DNA from: Mantamonas sphyraenae
Taxonomy: Eukaryota > CRuMs > Mantamonadidae
Length of the DNA: 64,000 nucleotides
Reading direction: 5' to 3'
NCBI GenBank assembly: GCA_026936335.1
Contig: JAPMXV010000034.1
Coordinates: forward strand, 566,001 to 630,000
How positions within the stretch are numbered: position 1 is the stretch's first letter; the number at the start of each line of letters is the position of its first letter. The notes below the pieces were generated by a model that worked only from the letters and a program-made list of their open reading frames with translations, did no database searches and was not told where the DNA came from. Made by a program: the position numbers and the translations under genes. Positions 1-11,027 of this stretch are shown piece after piece.

Positions 1-557
1 ATGAGTGGGTGCACCTATTGCCTGAGGACGACGACAACCGCTCGCAAGCCCTGGCCCTGTGTTCCAAGACCCAGCAATTGCATGCACTGTGCACAGAAGC
101 CGTGGTGTTGATGAGTGGCCTGCAGGGACTCAAGCGCAGAGCACTGGAATCGCAGCTGGAGCTGGTCAACGAACACAATGCGAAGATTTTAGTGGAGCTG
201 CTGGGGTGGGAGGACCAATTGCGTGAGGTGGAGGACAGCATGGTGCAGTTTGGAGACGAGAGCGATGATGAGGACGGGGTGTTTATGACGGGCAGTCGCT
301 TCACCCTGGTCGATGCCCTCTTCTTTCCCCTGCTGGCTCTGTGTGTGCGCAACACAAGCTCCATGGCCTCTTCTAGCCAGATTCTCAGCCACGTGCCCCG
401 TCTGGCCCGATACTACGATCTGTGCTGTCGTCGCGATGTGATTCGACACACGTATCCGCTGAACATGAACCTGTGCGACGATTCCGGAGCTGTACGAGAG
501 GCTGTGGTGCTGGAGGACCTAAAGTCCAGGCGTGTGGAGGGTTGTTTGGTGCAGTAG
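1..557 (+). CDS. GST C-terminal-like domain protein, 3' part only
   Basis: The reading frame is already open at base 3, so the start lies outside the window; the first visible codons are not an initiation site. About 185 residues are visible and end at TAG 555-557. An alpha-helical stretch is followed by a glutathione S-transferase C-terminal-like segment: GSRFTLVDALFFPLLALCVR, with the TLVDA/LFFPLL pattern of the GST-C helix, then VPRLARYYDLC. An acidic loop (DESDDEDG) separates the helices. It resembles the GSTCD or other GST-C-only proteins more than a catalytic GST, but the thioredoxin-fold half is not visible, so no enzymatic role can be assigned. It converges on the PX-domain gene, whose stop is 62 bp away. 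Confidence 0.5.
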   Translation, partial: EWVHLLPEDDDNRSQALALCSKTQQLHALCTEAVVLMSGLQGLKRRALESQLELVNEHNAKILVELLGWEDQLREVEDSMVQFGDESDDEDGVFMTGSRFTLVDALFFPLLALCVRNTSSMASSSQILSHVPRLARYYDLCCRRDVIRHTYPLNMNLCDDSGAVREAVVLEDLKSRRVEGCLVQ

Positions 558-619
558 TGACAAGGACAGAGACGGATAATGGACACATTTTGGTTGCATT
601 GGCCAGTGGATTGCGCCGC

Positions 620-1760
620 TCAGAACGAGGCATCATCTTGCCACTCGGGCCACGGTTGGCACCGGAAGCCGGTCTTGCTGACCTTGCTAAAGATGCCTCC
701 GTGGTGGACAGCGCTGGTTACGGTGAGCTTCTGCTGGTCGCGGTCAAAGTGCACGTCAAACACGTCTGGGTGGGAGCGCAGACAGTGGTTGATGAGAATC
801 TCAAAGTCGTCGTCGCCTTCGTCGTCCACAAGCATTTCCGTGTCGTGGACAGTGAGCACAATGACGGGAATGCCTTGTTTGTCGATCACATTGGCCAGGC
901 GGTTGGAAAAGGCGATGGTCGGTGTGATGACATGTGGGGTCAGTTCGTTGACCAGCGCCTCCTCGAGCATGAGTTCGACACGCGTCGACTTGTGCTTGGC
1001 ACTGATCCTGTTCTTCTTTTTGCGTTTGCGTCGTTCCGACTCCATGTCTCCTGTGCGTGCACTCCTGACCAGCTCCTCTTCGCTGGTGGTAGAATCCATG
1101 GACGAGCCGCTGAGGGTGCTTTCCTCAAACGAGGGCAGGCTTGCATCGCTTGTTCCCCCGTAAAAATTGCTTGCGCCAGGTGACATCTCCACATGGGCCA
1201 TGGCATCCACACTGACTCCTCGTGGCGTCACTGCCCCTGTGCTACCACGCAGACTGTCTTCTTCGTCTGCATCGGCGGCCGCCTCTTCGTCTTCCGGATC
1301 CTCATCCTCATCGTCGTCGTCCTCTTCCTCATCCTCATCCTCGTCTCGCTGCACGTCCAAATCGTCTCCGTGCTTGGCCCGTGACAGCCTCCTCTTGATG
1401 CTCTGGATGCCTGCTGCATGGTCATCCTTGCCGCGGTACGCGTCATCATCGCCGCCGTCGTCGTACGGATCCTGTTCGTCGTTGTCATCGTTATCATCCA
1501 ATCCATCTGCAAGCGATCGCATCCCCTCGGGTGAGCTTCCCAGACGCCTGCGTGCCTCGTCACGATCCAACAAGTCTGCACCCAACAGCCTGCCCGCGTG
1601 TTCATCCTTGCTGCTGCTCCTGCCCATGATGTTTCGTCGACGTGACATGTCTCGTACAGCCGTGGTGATCTCTTCCTCTTCTTCAATAAGTTCCATGCCC
1701 TTGGCTGCTGCTAGGCCGGTGCGTACCATGGGCACTGTCAAGAAATTGTTACTCTGCTGC

Positions 1761-1802
<42 letters not shown>

Positions 1803-3883
1803 AGATGCCTGCCATCTAGACGTGGTTCCGGCAGGGCCTTGGTCAGGTCGTCGTCACTGAGGCTGTTGGGCAGCGAGGTGGTGCGTCGCAAGTGCTTCTG
1901 CTCTGAAGAGGGACTATCGCTGTCCTGCGTCTTGCTCTGCATATTGTTGTTGTTGTTGTTGGTTGTGTTGCTGCTACTGCTCTTCCTCATGACCTTGTTG
2001 TGATTGTTGTTGCTGTTGTTGTTGGTACCCGCGCCGCTGGCATGGCTGCCAGTGAGCATCTTGACGGAACGAGACATGGTGCCACGGCTGGCGTGGTTTG
2101 AGCCATCGTTGCTGAGACGCACAAAGCGTGTCTTGTCAAACATGCGTCCACTCTTCATCATGTGCTTCAGGTGCATCTTGCGCTCAGCAGAGGTGGGGTT
2201 GTACACAAAGTTGTCCAGATCCATGTCGGGCAGTGGGGCATAAATTATTACAAGGTCGCGGGTGGTGGACAGTTGGAATGCAGTGACTTCAGGCAGACTG
2301 CCCAACAGGGTCACCAGCTGCTGTGCCATCTTGCCCGTTTTGGTCATTCGCATGTAGATCTTGGTGCACACGGTTTGGATGAACGAGTTCAGTTCCAGGA
2401 ATGACAGGATGTGCGGGTTGTGGAACGCTTCCGGTTCCAACAACAAACTCTCCAGCACCTCTTCCGCAAACAGGCGGCAGGTGGCGTTGAACGAGGTCAG
2501 ATCCGCCGACGAGGAGGACATCCCCGACGACGAGCTGCGCTTGTTGCGTGTGGTCAAACTCGGTGGATTGCTCACACACTGCACAAGGTGGGACTCACTG
2601 TTCAGCAGCTGTTCATACAGGGTGGCAAACGTGGACGCACTCTTCCACATGGACCACGACAAGTGACCACACTCTACAACCACTTGGTACTCCTGCGGGG
2701 CATGGGAACGGGTACAGGTAAGGCAAGCCAAGGGGGCATTTACACAGAAGCGAGTGAGCGTGTGAGTGTGTGCACGTGGCTTGGGTCTGTGTGTGTGTTT
2801 TGGCCGTCGGTGGAGTTTGGTGTATCGCGCACTTTTTCGGTGGTGCTTTCCATGGAGCGGCATGGAGGCATGTGTGGCACATGCACAGGGACAGGGGGAG
2901 ACAGGAAAGGCAGGAGACACTTGGTGGGCGAGGGGGGGGAGGGCATTGGGAAGGGGTATCATACAACTCACCTGCTCTGCGTGGAGGTTTTGACGCTCGT
3001 CGTGGATGTAGGTGAGGACACCGCCACGGTGGAGCATGAGTTGCAGCGAGTCGACAACCATCTGCGCACACGGGGGTTAGGGTCATAGGGGATGGGGCAA
3101 TGAGATGTGTACAACACATCACAGTGTGTGTGTGTGTGTGTGTGTGTGTGTACAGGGAGGGAGAAGGGCGAGGTGTGAGCCAACCGGGAGGTTTCGCGTT
3201 TTCCGATACGAACAAAGGAAACGGGCTAGGAACGGACCTCACGGGTGGGTACAGAGCCTGGGGCAAAGAGGAAGTCTTGGAAGATGGTGCTACTGACGAC
3301 AGTGTCGACTTCAAGCAGCTGGCGAAGGTACAGGTTGAGGGAATGCTGGCGTTTGCCGACAGAGGAGCCAGGTCCCCAGCGCGAAGGAAATGTCGAAGCG
3401 AACTTGTTGCGTGGGAACTGTTTGTTGATCTGAGGAAGGGCCAGGGAGGATAGGGGATGGGTCAATGGGATGCAAGGCATGCAGGCATGGGGTCCATGGG
3501 GTGAGTATGGGCGTGTGTGTGGGGGGAGAGGGGGTTGGGGTGGGGAAGGTAAAACTCACGGCGTCGCTGAACGAAGAGAACTCGGAGAAGCGGCGCATGG
3601 TACGCATGGTGGAATAGGCCACCTTGATTTCAATGACAAAGGCCTGTGTGTGTGTGTGTGTGGTGGGTGGTGGTGGTGTGTGTGTGGGGGGGACGGTGGA
3701 GAAGCGTTGAGGAGAGGGAAGGGGAAGTGGGGGCAGGTGTGAGCGATTGGGGGTCCCGCGGTTACGAAAGGGTTAGGGCAGGGGACTCACCGTGTATGCC
3801 TTGCCCGTGTTGGGATCGGTCATGATTTGGTTGCCCACCACCTGTACAGACTCGGGTATGGTGAGTCCGGTGGTGAGACTCAT
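620..3883 (-). CDS. PX-domain protein with polyglutamine and acidic regions
   Basis: Five exons are inferred: 3791-3883, 3560-3643, 3238-3429, 2972-3061 and 620-2692. All junctions are in phase 0 and give about 843 residues. Exons 1-3 encode a PX (phosphoinositide-binding) domain: AFVIEIKVAYSTMRTMRRFS with the RRFSEF core, then NKQFPRNKFASTFPSR and a C-terminal helix RQHSLNLYLRQLLE. PX domains normally bind PtdIns3P on endosomes, so a membrane-trafficking role is inferred. The large last exon has a helical region, a run of about 17 Gln (codons near 1760-1805), Asn/Ser-rich tracts, a long Asp/Glu-rich stretch (near 1270-1345) and a basic segment KRKKKNRISAKHK before a conserved-looking tail. 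Intron 3 needs the unusual donor GTCCGT to keep the frame; the nearby GTGAGG donor would break it. I do not recognise the C-terminal half. Confidence 0.75.
1757..1805 (-). repeat. CAG/CTG trinucleotide run encoding polyglutamine
   Basis: An almost pure CTG run on the plus strand, read as CAG/CAA glutamine codons in the last exon of the PX-domain gene. Two interruptions (TTG on plus) near its upstream edge would slow slippage. It is in frame and adds about 17 Gln residues followed by SNN. Confidence 0.9.
3124..3151. repeat. GT/CA dinucleotide microsatellite in an intron
   Basis: About 14 GT units on the plus strand (CA on the transcribed strand) inside intron 3 of the PX-domain gene. Similar runs sit directly against 3' splice sites in other introns nearby (3646-3661, 5588-5605, 5809-5829). 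Confidence 0.9.
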
Positions 3884-4024
3884 CAGTGTGTGCGTGTGGG
3901 TGTGCAGTGACCTCTGTTGGCCGCAGCCGAGCACAGACAAGAGAACATGGAGAAGAAGAGAGAGAGAGAGTGTGTGTGTGTTGTGGCTTAGCCCCCCTTT
4001 TAGTTGAATGGTGTACCGAGTTGT

Positions 4025-6379
4025 CTACGCGTCGCTCTTCTTCTTCTTCTTCTTCTTCTTGTCACTCTTCTTCTTGCTGCTCTTGTCCTTCTTCTTGCTG
4101 CTGCTGCTGCTGCTGCTCTCACCATCCTTGCTCTTCTTCTTCTTCTTGCTCTTCTTGGGCGTCACCTCTTCCTCCATGGCATCCTCCTCGTCATCGCTGT
4201 CCTCCTCCTCCTCCTCCTGGTCACGCGACTTCTTGCGCTTCTTCTTGTCCTTCTTGCTGGACGACTTTGTCACCTTGACCTCCTCATCCATGGCGTCCTC
4301 GTCGTCTTCGTCGTCGCTGGCCGCATCCTGCAGCTTGCTGGCCACCTTCTTCATCACCTCCACGTTCTTGCGCAACGGGGCCCCCGTTTCGTAGAAGGAG
4401 AGACGCTCCTCAACCTGCTTGCGCAGCTCCTCACCGTATGCACTGGTGGGTGCGTCCGAGAACGAGTCGATGCGCGAGGCAATGGCACACTTGTTGGCAA
4501 GGTAGCGACTGATGCGGCCCTTGTTCTTTTGCGACGCACGGCCGATGAACGAGCTGTGGTAGATCAGACCGTACTTGGGTGTGTTCCCCTTGGTTTTCAG
4601 AGCACTGGGATGCCACACACAAAAGTCATGGGAATTGGGAGGCGGGAGGCGGGAGACGGGAGAGGGTGAGGGTGAGTGTGGCTGTCCACAAAGAAAGAAG
4701 GAAAGAAGGGCCCACGAAAAACACACACAACACGGAACATGGGGGCGAAACAACACAAGTCTCAGACCACTACTAAGTATGTCTCGACACGGTTGTTCAG
4801 ATGTCCATATCTACGTTGAAACAAAATAACTTTTTGACTCGTCATAGACTTGGGGGTTGTCTCGCCCATGTGGGGGGAAGGGGAGGGAAGGGAAGGGAAG
4901 GGGTCTCTGCTTGATGGCACCCCGTCATGCACATGCGGACAACAGGGAGAAGGGAAAGCAATGGAGAGGAAAGCAGGGCATCAACGTACCGGAAGAGAGC
5001 CTTTTCGGCACCGAGAATCTGAACAGTGGAAGCCGGGAGCTTGCTGAGGTTGACGAGGGAACCGGCATGGCTGAGGAGACGGCCAGCAACGAGCTCACCG
5101 ACAAGAGCAGTGAGATTGGGTGCGACGTCGTTGATCTTCTTGACAAGGTAGGCATGGACGGAGTTGCGGTACTTGGCGAGGGAGATGGTGCGCTTGGCAA
5201 GCATGGTGACATGCATGAGGTCAATGTCCGAGATGTCCATGCCCATGGATGACTTTGCGGCGCTGATGATCTGTGTGGCCTTGTCCTCGTCCAGCACAAT
5301 CTCCTCCAGCTGGCCCTGGGAGTCCTCGTTGAGGGCGGAGCGGCGGGAGATGGCCTCCACACAGCGGGCATACTGGAACATGTCCGGCACAATGGCAGCC
5401 AGTTCGGGGAAGTGGTAGCCATACCATTCACGGCATCGCATGCCAAATGTGTTGACATCCTTGTCCAGCTGGTCCAGCGTGGCAATGCTCTGGATCACCA
5501 TGTTGTCCACACGGTTCACGTTGAACTTCACCTTGCTACGCGAGTACGAGTGACCCAAACCCAGCATCGACTTTTCCAAGTCGCCCTGTGTGTGTGTGTG
5601 TGTGTTTATCACCACGCGTGGCATCCAAACATCCATCGTATGTGTCAGCAGCAGGGTACAGCAACATCGTCGGAGCGAACGCATGTGCCGTGTCCTCCAC
5701 AACTCACGTCCTTCAGGGCCTTGACAAACGAGCTAAAGTGCATGCGCACGCCTCGGATGACCTCGTTCACAGCCTCGCCATGCTTGCAAGGGAACGACAG
5801 TTCGTCCTGTGTGTGTGTGTGTGTGTGTGATTGTGTGTGGCGTGTCAGAAGCCGAGCAAGCAGAGGGGAAAATGCGCTTTTCCTCCTTCCGGCGTTGCAC
5901 CCACACACCCCCACGTGGGAAGCAGAAGGAACCCAGAAGGGCAGTGTGGGTGTATGACCAAAGCTACGGACATAGACCAGTGACCCTGCGTGTGTAGGAC
6001 AGACAAGGAGCAGAGGCGGGCGGGGGAAAGGAGGCGCCAAGCGAGAACGGACCTGGATGGCAGCGCCGAGGTTGGCGGCAGCGACTCCCACAGTGAACTT
6101 GGCCTTCTTGGCCTTCTTGACCTTGGGCAAGTTTGCTTGGAGGAATGCAGCAAGGGTGTCGTCGACAATGCCCTCACTGACTGCGTTGGTGTTGCGCAGG
6201 GCCTCCTCGGCGGAGCGGAAGGGCACAAAGGCCTTGAGCTTGACCATGCGGCTGAACGAACCAAAGTCCACCACCGCAGCCTGGCCCTCGTCGTTGATGC
6301 TGCCGATGGCATCGGAGTCCACCGTCTCAAACAGAGCGTATCCGCTGGCAGACTCAAACAGAACAAAGTCGGTGGCCAT
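4025..6379 (-). CDS. NOP56: Nucleolar box C/D snoRNP core protein NOP56
   Basis: Four exons (6053-6379, 5708-5806, 4990-5585, 4025-4604) join into about 533 residues. NOP56 is a core subunit of box C/D snoRNPs, which 2'-O-methylate and process pre-rRNA in the nucleolus. The N-terminal NOP5NT domain has the family pattern [14 protein letters not shown] and ANAVSEG-type [10 protein letters not shown]. The coiled-coil and Nop domains follow, with [52 protein letters not shown] and [20 protein letters not shown]. The tail [18 protein letters not shown] is diagnostic of NOP56 rather than NOP58. The C-terminus is a Lys/Glu/Ser-rich KKx tail typical of NOP56/58. Intron 1 uses the donor GTCCGT, confirmed by the conserved protein across the junction (GAAIQ/DEL). 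Its start codon lies 82 bp from that of the divergent kelch gene. Confidence 0.95.
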
Positions 6380-6461
6380 GATGTTGGTGAGCGAGCGAGA
6401 GAAGTGTTGTTGGCGGCGTCAGCGCCTTCAACCCAAAAACGCCCTCTACGACTTGCACCCA

Positions 6462-9074
6462 ATGGAAGTGGAGGTGAGTGCAAACAACATGCCCACTGCA
6501 TCGCAGGGACGTCACCAGCAGGATGTGGCAGAGACGCAGGAGGCAAGGAAAATGGAGACGGAGACGGAGACGGAGACAACAACGACACCGCATGATGATG
6601 ATGATGTTGATGAAGTAGTGTCGCAGGGTGACAGGTCGGTTGAGGCAGAGGCGTCGGAAGCAAAGAGTGATACAGCACCTGGAAATGGGCTGGAGGAGGA
6701 GGATGGGGAGGAGGAAGGGCAGGAGACACAGGAGGAGGAGGAGGAGGAGGTGTCCGAGAGGATGGAGACAGAGATTCCGCAGAACGGAAAGGAGGGCAAG
6801 GAGGTCGAAGGAGAGGAGGAGGAGGACGAAGCACACATGGAAGTGGAAGCAAAGGAGGACAGGAAGAGCAGAAACGATGCGATGGAGAGTGAGGAGGGAC
6901 CAAGCGAGGGCAAGGGGGAAGCAAAGGGGAAAGCGGTGAGTGATCAGGAAGGGTGCTCGAGTCCAAGCGAACGTGTTGGGGATGAGGAGGAGGAGGAAAT
7001 GGAAGGGGTGGTGCTTGAGGCACCCAATCCACCAACAGGGCCTGGGGAGGGGGGAGTGGTGCGTCTGAGTGGCCAGATGATGGTGCAGAGGCGGTACGCA
7101 GATCGGAGCGGAGCAGCGGTATGTGCGGCCAAGGAAGGGGACCGTGTGCTTGTGTATGGAGGAATGTCTGCGATGAAACGGCAGCTGATGAGCACACTGT
7201 TGGTGGAGGACAGGGATGGCCAGTCGTTTGAGACGGTGAAGAATATGGTGCTTCAGAGAAGCAAGGAGAAACGGTGGCGTGGGGCAGGTGCACTGCTGGG
7301 TTCATACATGGTGGTGGTGGGTGGATGGAGTCGGGTGCATGCGAAAGGCAAGGAGGAAACTGAAGGGAGGGTGAGTGTGAAGGGTAGCGCGGCGGAGGTG
7401 ATTGTGTTGGATCCTCGCACCGGCGGACAGGTGTTTATGACGGTGGAGCAGGAGAGGGACGCACCGACAGTGTGTGATGCAGTGGACACAGTGGTGGCTG
7501 TGCGATGGCCCAAGCGAGCAGAGGCAGGGATGGCCAGGGACATGGTGGTTGTGTATGGAGGGCAGCACAGGACGGCAAGCACGCTGCAGCAGGTGAGTTC
7601 GTACACCATGGCATGGCGTCCATTGGCAGAAGTGTCCCAACTGGGCATCACAGACAGTGCCAAGGCGTACCACGCCACAGAGGCACCGCCCACGCGTGGA
7701 CACACCGGTGTGTTTGTGCGTGGCGAAAAGGTGCATGGGGGCGTGGACAGTGTGGTGGTGTTTGGTGGTCAGCCCATCAGCAACCAAGTGTGGCTGTTGC
7801 AACTGCACAAACACAACAAGGGACGGTGGAGGCGTGCAGAGACGGTTGGGTTGTCACCGTACGCTCGCCACAGCCACGCAGCTGCCATGCTCAACGACAA
7901 GATGGTTGTGTTTGGAGGAACAACGTTGGGGGGTCGCCTGCTGCAGGACGTGCATGTGTTGGACGTGCAGAGCATGGAGTGGGTGCATCGCGTGGAGGTG
8001 ACGTGCACCCTGTGGGAGACCATGCTGCACAGCATGGTGACTGTCACTCGAGCGGACGACGAGCTGCACGACAGTGACGGCGTGCATGTGTTGGGTGGCA
8101 TTGGGCAGGATCAGCCGTGGCTGCAGACCAGTGTCTTGCTGCGCGAGATTTCCCCAGAGTGGAGTGCCTCGCAGCACTCGCTGTACCCGGAGCTGTTCCG
8201 TAGGGAGGTCAAGCAACTACTGTTGGCACGTCAACACAAGGAAGGTGAGGGGGACGATGCTGTGTATGCGCTTAACTGCAGCCAGAGCATTTTGCCCATG
8301 TCGGCGACCTACTCCATCATCAACCAATTGGCTCGCTTCCACATGTACGACGAGGAGCTGCGCGATGCGGCCTTTCACTACGAAAGCAAGGTGGTGAGCA
8401 AGAAGCGCATCCGACTGAAGAAGATGAAGCGGTTGGCGGAGCAGGAGCGTTTGGAACGGCAGCAGGGGCAACCGGAGCGGGTGGTGTTTGGTGCGGGGTC
8501 GTATGGAGAGGAGAACAACAGCGGCACGGGGCCTGCTGGAATGAGTTGGATGAGCGCCAAGTATGGTCTGAACAGTTACAGCGACGCCATGGATGATGCA
8601 TACATGTACACAGATGGCGAAGGGGGCAGCAGCGGGTCATGGGGACGACGAGACGAGCAGGAGGAGGACAATGGCGCCTTGGATGAGTATGTGAACGAGG
8701 AAGATGTGGACCCGTATCAGACACCACCGCGGGCAAACGAGTACTATTCACACGTGGCGGACAGAGATGAGGGGGACAGCGACGGTGCGGATGCTGGCGG
8801 AGACAACGATGATGACAGCAACATGTGGAGTGGACTCGGAGAGGCGGCTGGACACGGGGAAGAGGAGGAGGAGTTTCACGACAACGCGTGGAACAACAAA
8901 CCAGCCAAGCGAACGCGGAGCCAAGTGAGTGATGGCGACACAGGAGACGCAGGAGAGCTGAACGAAAGCGAAGCAGCAGAACTGAATGCGCTGCTGATGA
9001 TGGCAAAGGATCCAGTCGTGTCAAAGAAGCAGAAGGTTGAGGAGGAGGAGTTTGACGGTGACAATTTTGATTGA
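6462..9074 (+). CDS. Kelch-repeat protein with acidic flanks
   Basis: A single-exon ORF of about 870 residues. I chose ATG 6462 because the longer frame upstream would overlap the divergent NOP56 start; ATG 6489 is an alternative. Residues 1-190 are very rich in Glu/Asp/Thr, with several METE-type short repeats. Residues about 200-560 contain kelch-like beta-propeller blades: VLVYGGMS, MVVVGGWS, DMVVVYGGQH, SVVVFGGQPISNQVWLLQL and KMVVFGGTTLGGRLLQDVHV, each with the hydrophobic-GG core and later Trp. The last third is acidic and low-complexity, with a Lys/Arg-rich helix (KKRIRLKKMKRLAEQERLER) and a possible nuclear localisation signal near PAKRTRSQ. Kelch propellers are protein-interaction scaffolds; the acidic flanks suggest a nuclear protein, but the partner is unknown. 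No BTB domain is present. Confidence 0.75.
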   Translation: MEVEVSANNMPTASQGRHQQDVAETQEARKMETETETETTTTPHDDDDVDEVVSQGDRSVEAEASEAKSDTAPGNGLEEEDGEEEGQETQEEEEEEVSERMETEIPQNGKEGKEVEGEEEEDEAHMEVEAKEDRKSRNDAMESEEGPSEGKGEAKGKAVSDQEGCSSPSERVGDEEEEEMEGVVLEAPNPPTGPGEGGVVRLSGQMMVQRRYADRSGAAVCAAKEGDRVLVYGGMSAMKRQLMSTLLVEDRDGQSFETVKNMVLQRSKEKRWRGAGALLGSYMVVVGGWSRVHAKGKEETEGRVSVKGSAAEVIVLDPRTGGQVFMTVEQERDAPTVCDAVDTVVAVRWPKRAEAGMARDMVVVYGGQHRTASTLQQVSSYTMAWRPLAEVSQLGITDSAKAYHATEAPPTRGHTGVFVRGEKVHGGVDSVVVFGGQPISNQVWLLQLHKHNKGRWRRAETVGLSPYARHSHAAAMLNDKMVVFGGTTLGGRLLQDVHVLDVQSMEWVHRVEVTCTLWETMLHSMVTVTRADDELHDSDGVHVLGGIGQDQPWLQTSVLLREISPEWSASQHSLYPELFRREVKQLLLARQHKEGEGDDAVYALNCSQSILPMSATYSIINQLARFHMYDEELRDAAFHYESKVVSKKRIRLKKMKRLAEQERLERQQGQPERVVFGAGSYGEENNSGTGPAGMSWMSAKYGLNSYSDAMDDAYMYTDGEGGSSGSWGRRDEQEEDNGALDEYVNEEDVDPYQTPPRANEYYSHVADRDEGDSDGADAGGDNDDDSNMWSGLGEAAGHGEEEEEFHDNAWNNKPAKRTRSQVSDGDTGDAGELNESEAAELNALLMMAKDPVVSKKQKVEEEEFDGDNFD

Positions 9075-9267
9075 GGATAAAATCCAAGCACCCCAATCCA
9101 CAACAAGAATTCACATCTGAATCAAAATTCCCAAGTGCATTTTCGACATGAATTTCACCTGGTTCATTTCTCCGTGATGGTCACCTTGATGGTCTCCCGA
9201 TGCGCGTGCTGTGTGCGGATGTGTGTTTTGTGCAAAGTGTGTGTGTGTGGTTGTGTTCATGGGCAGA

Positions 9268-10942
<1,675 letters not shown>

Positions 10943-11027
10943 GGTGGTCTGCGTGGTTCGTGTGGATGCGGGAGCGCGCAAGCGCGGGGGCGAGGCAACT
11001 GAACGCTTCAAAGCACGCGCAGGGAAG

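Noticed and set aside
1167-2003. Plus-strand Ser- and Cys-rich ORF of 278 codons
   Set aside because: It is the antisense shadow of the acidic and polyQ region of the PX-domain gene; CTG repeats read as Cys or Leu.
4004-4669. Plus-strand Leu-rich ORF resembling a membrane protein
   Set aside because: It is antisense to the Lys/Glu-rich NOP56 tail; the hydrophobic look comes from reversed CTT/CTC codons.
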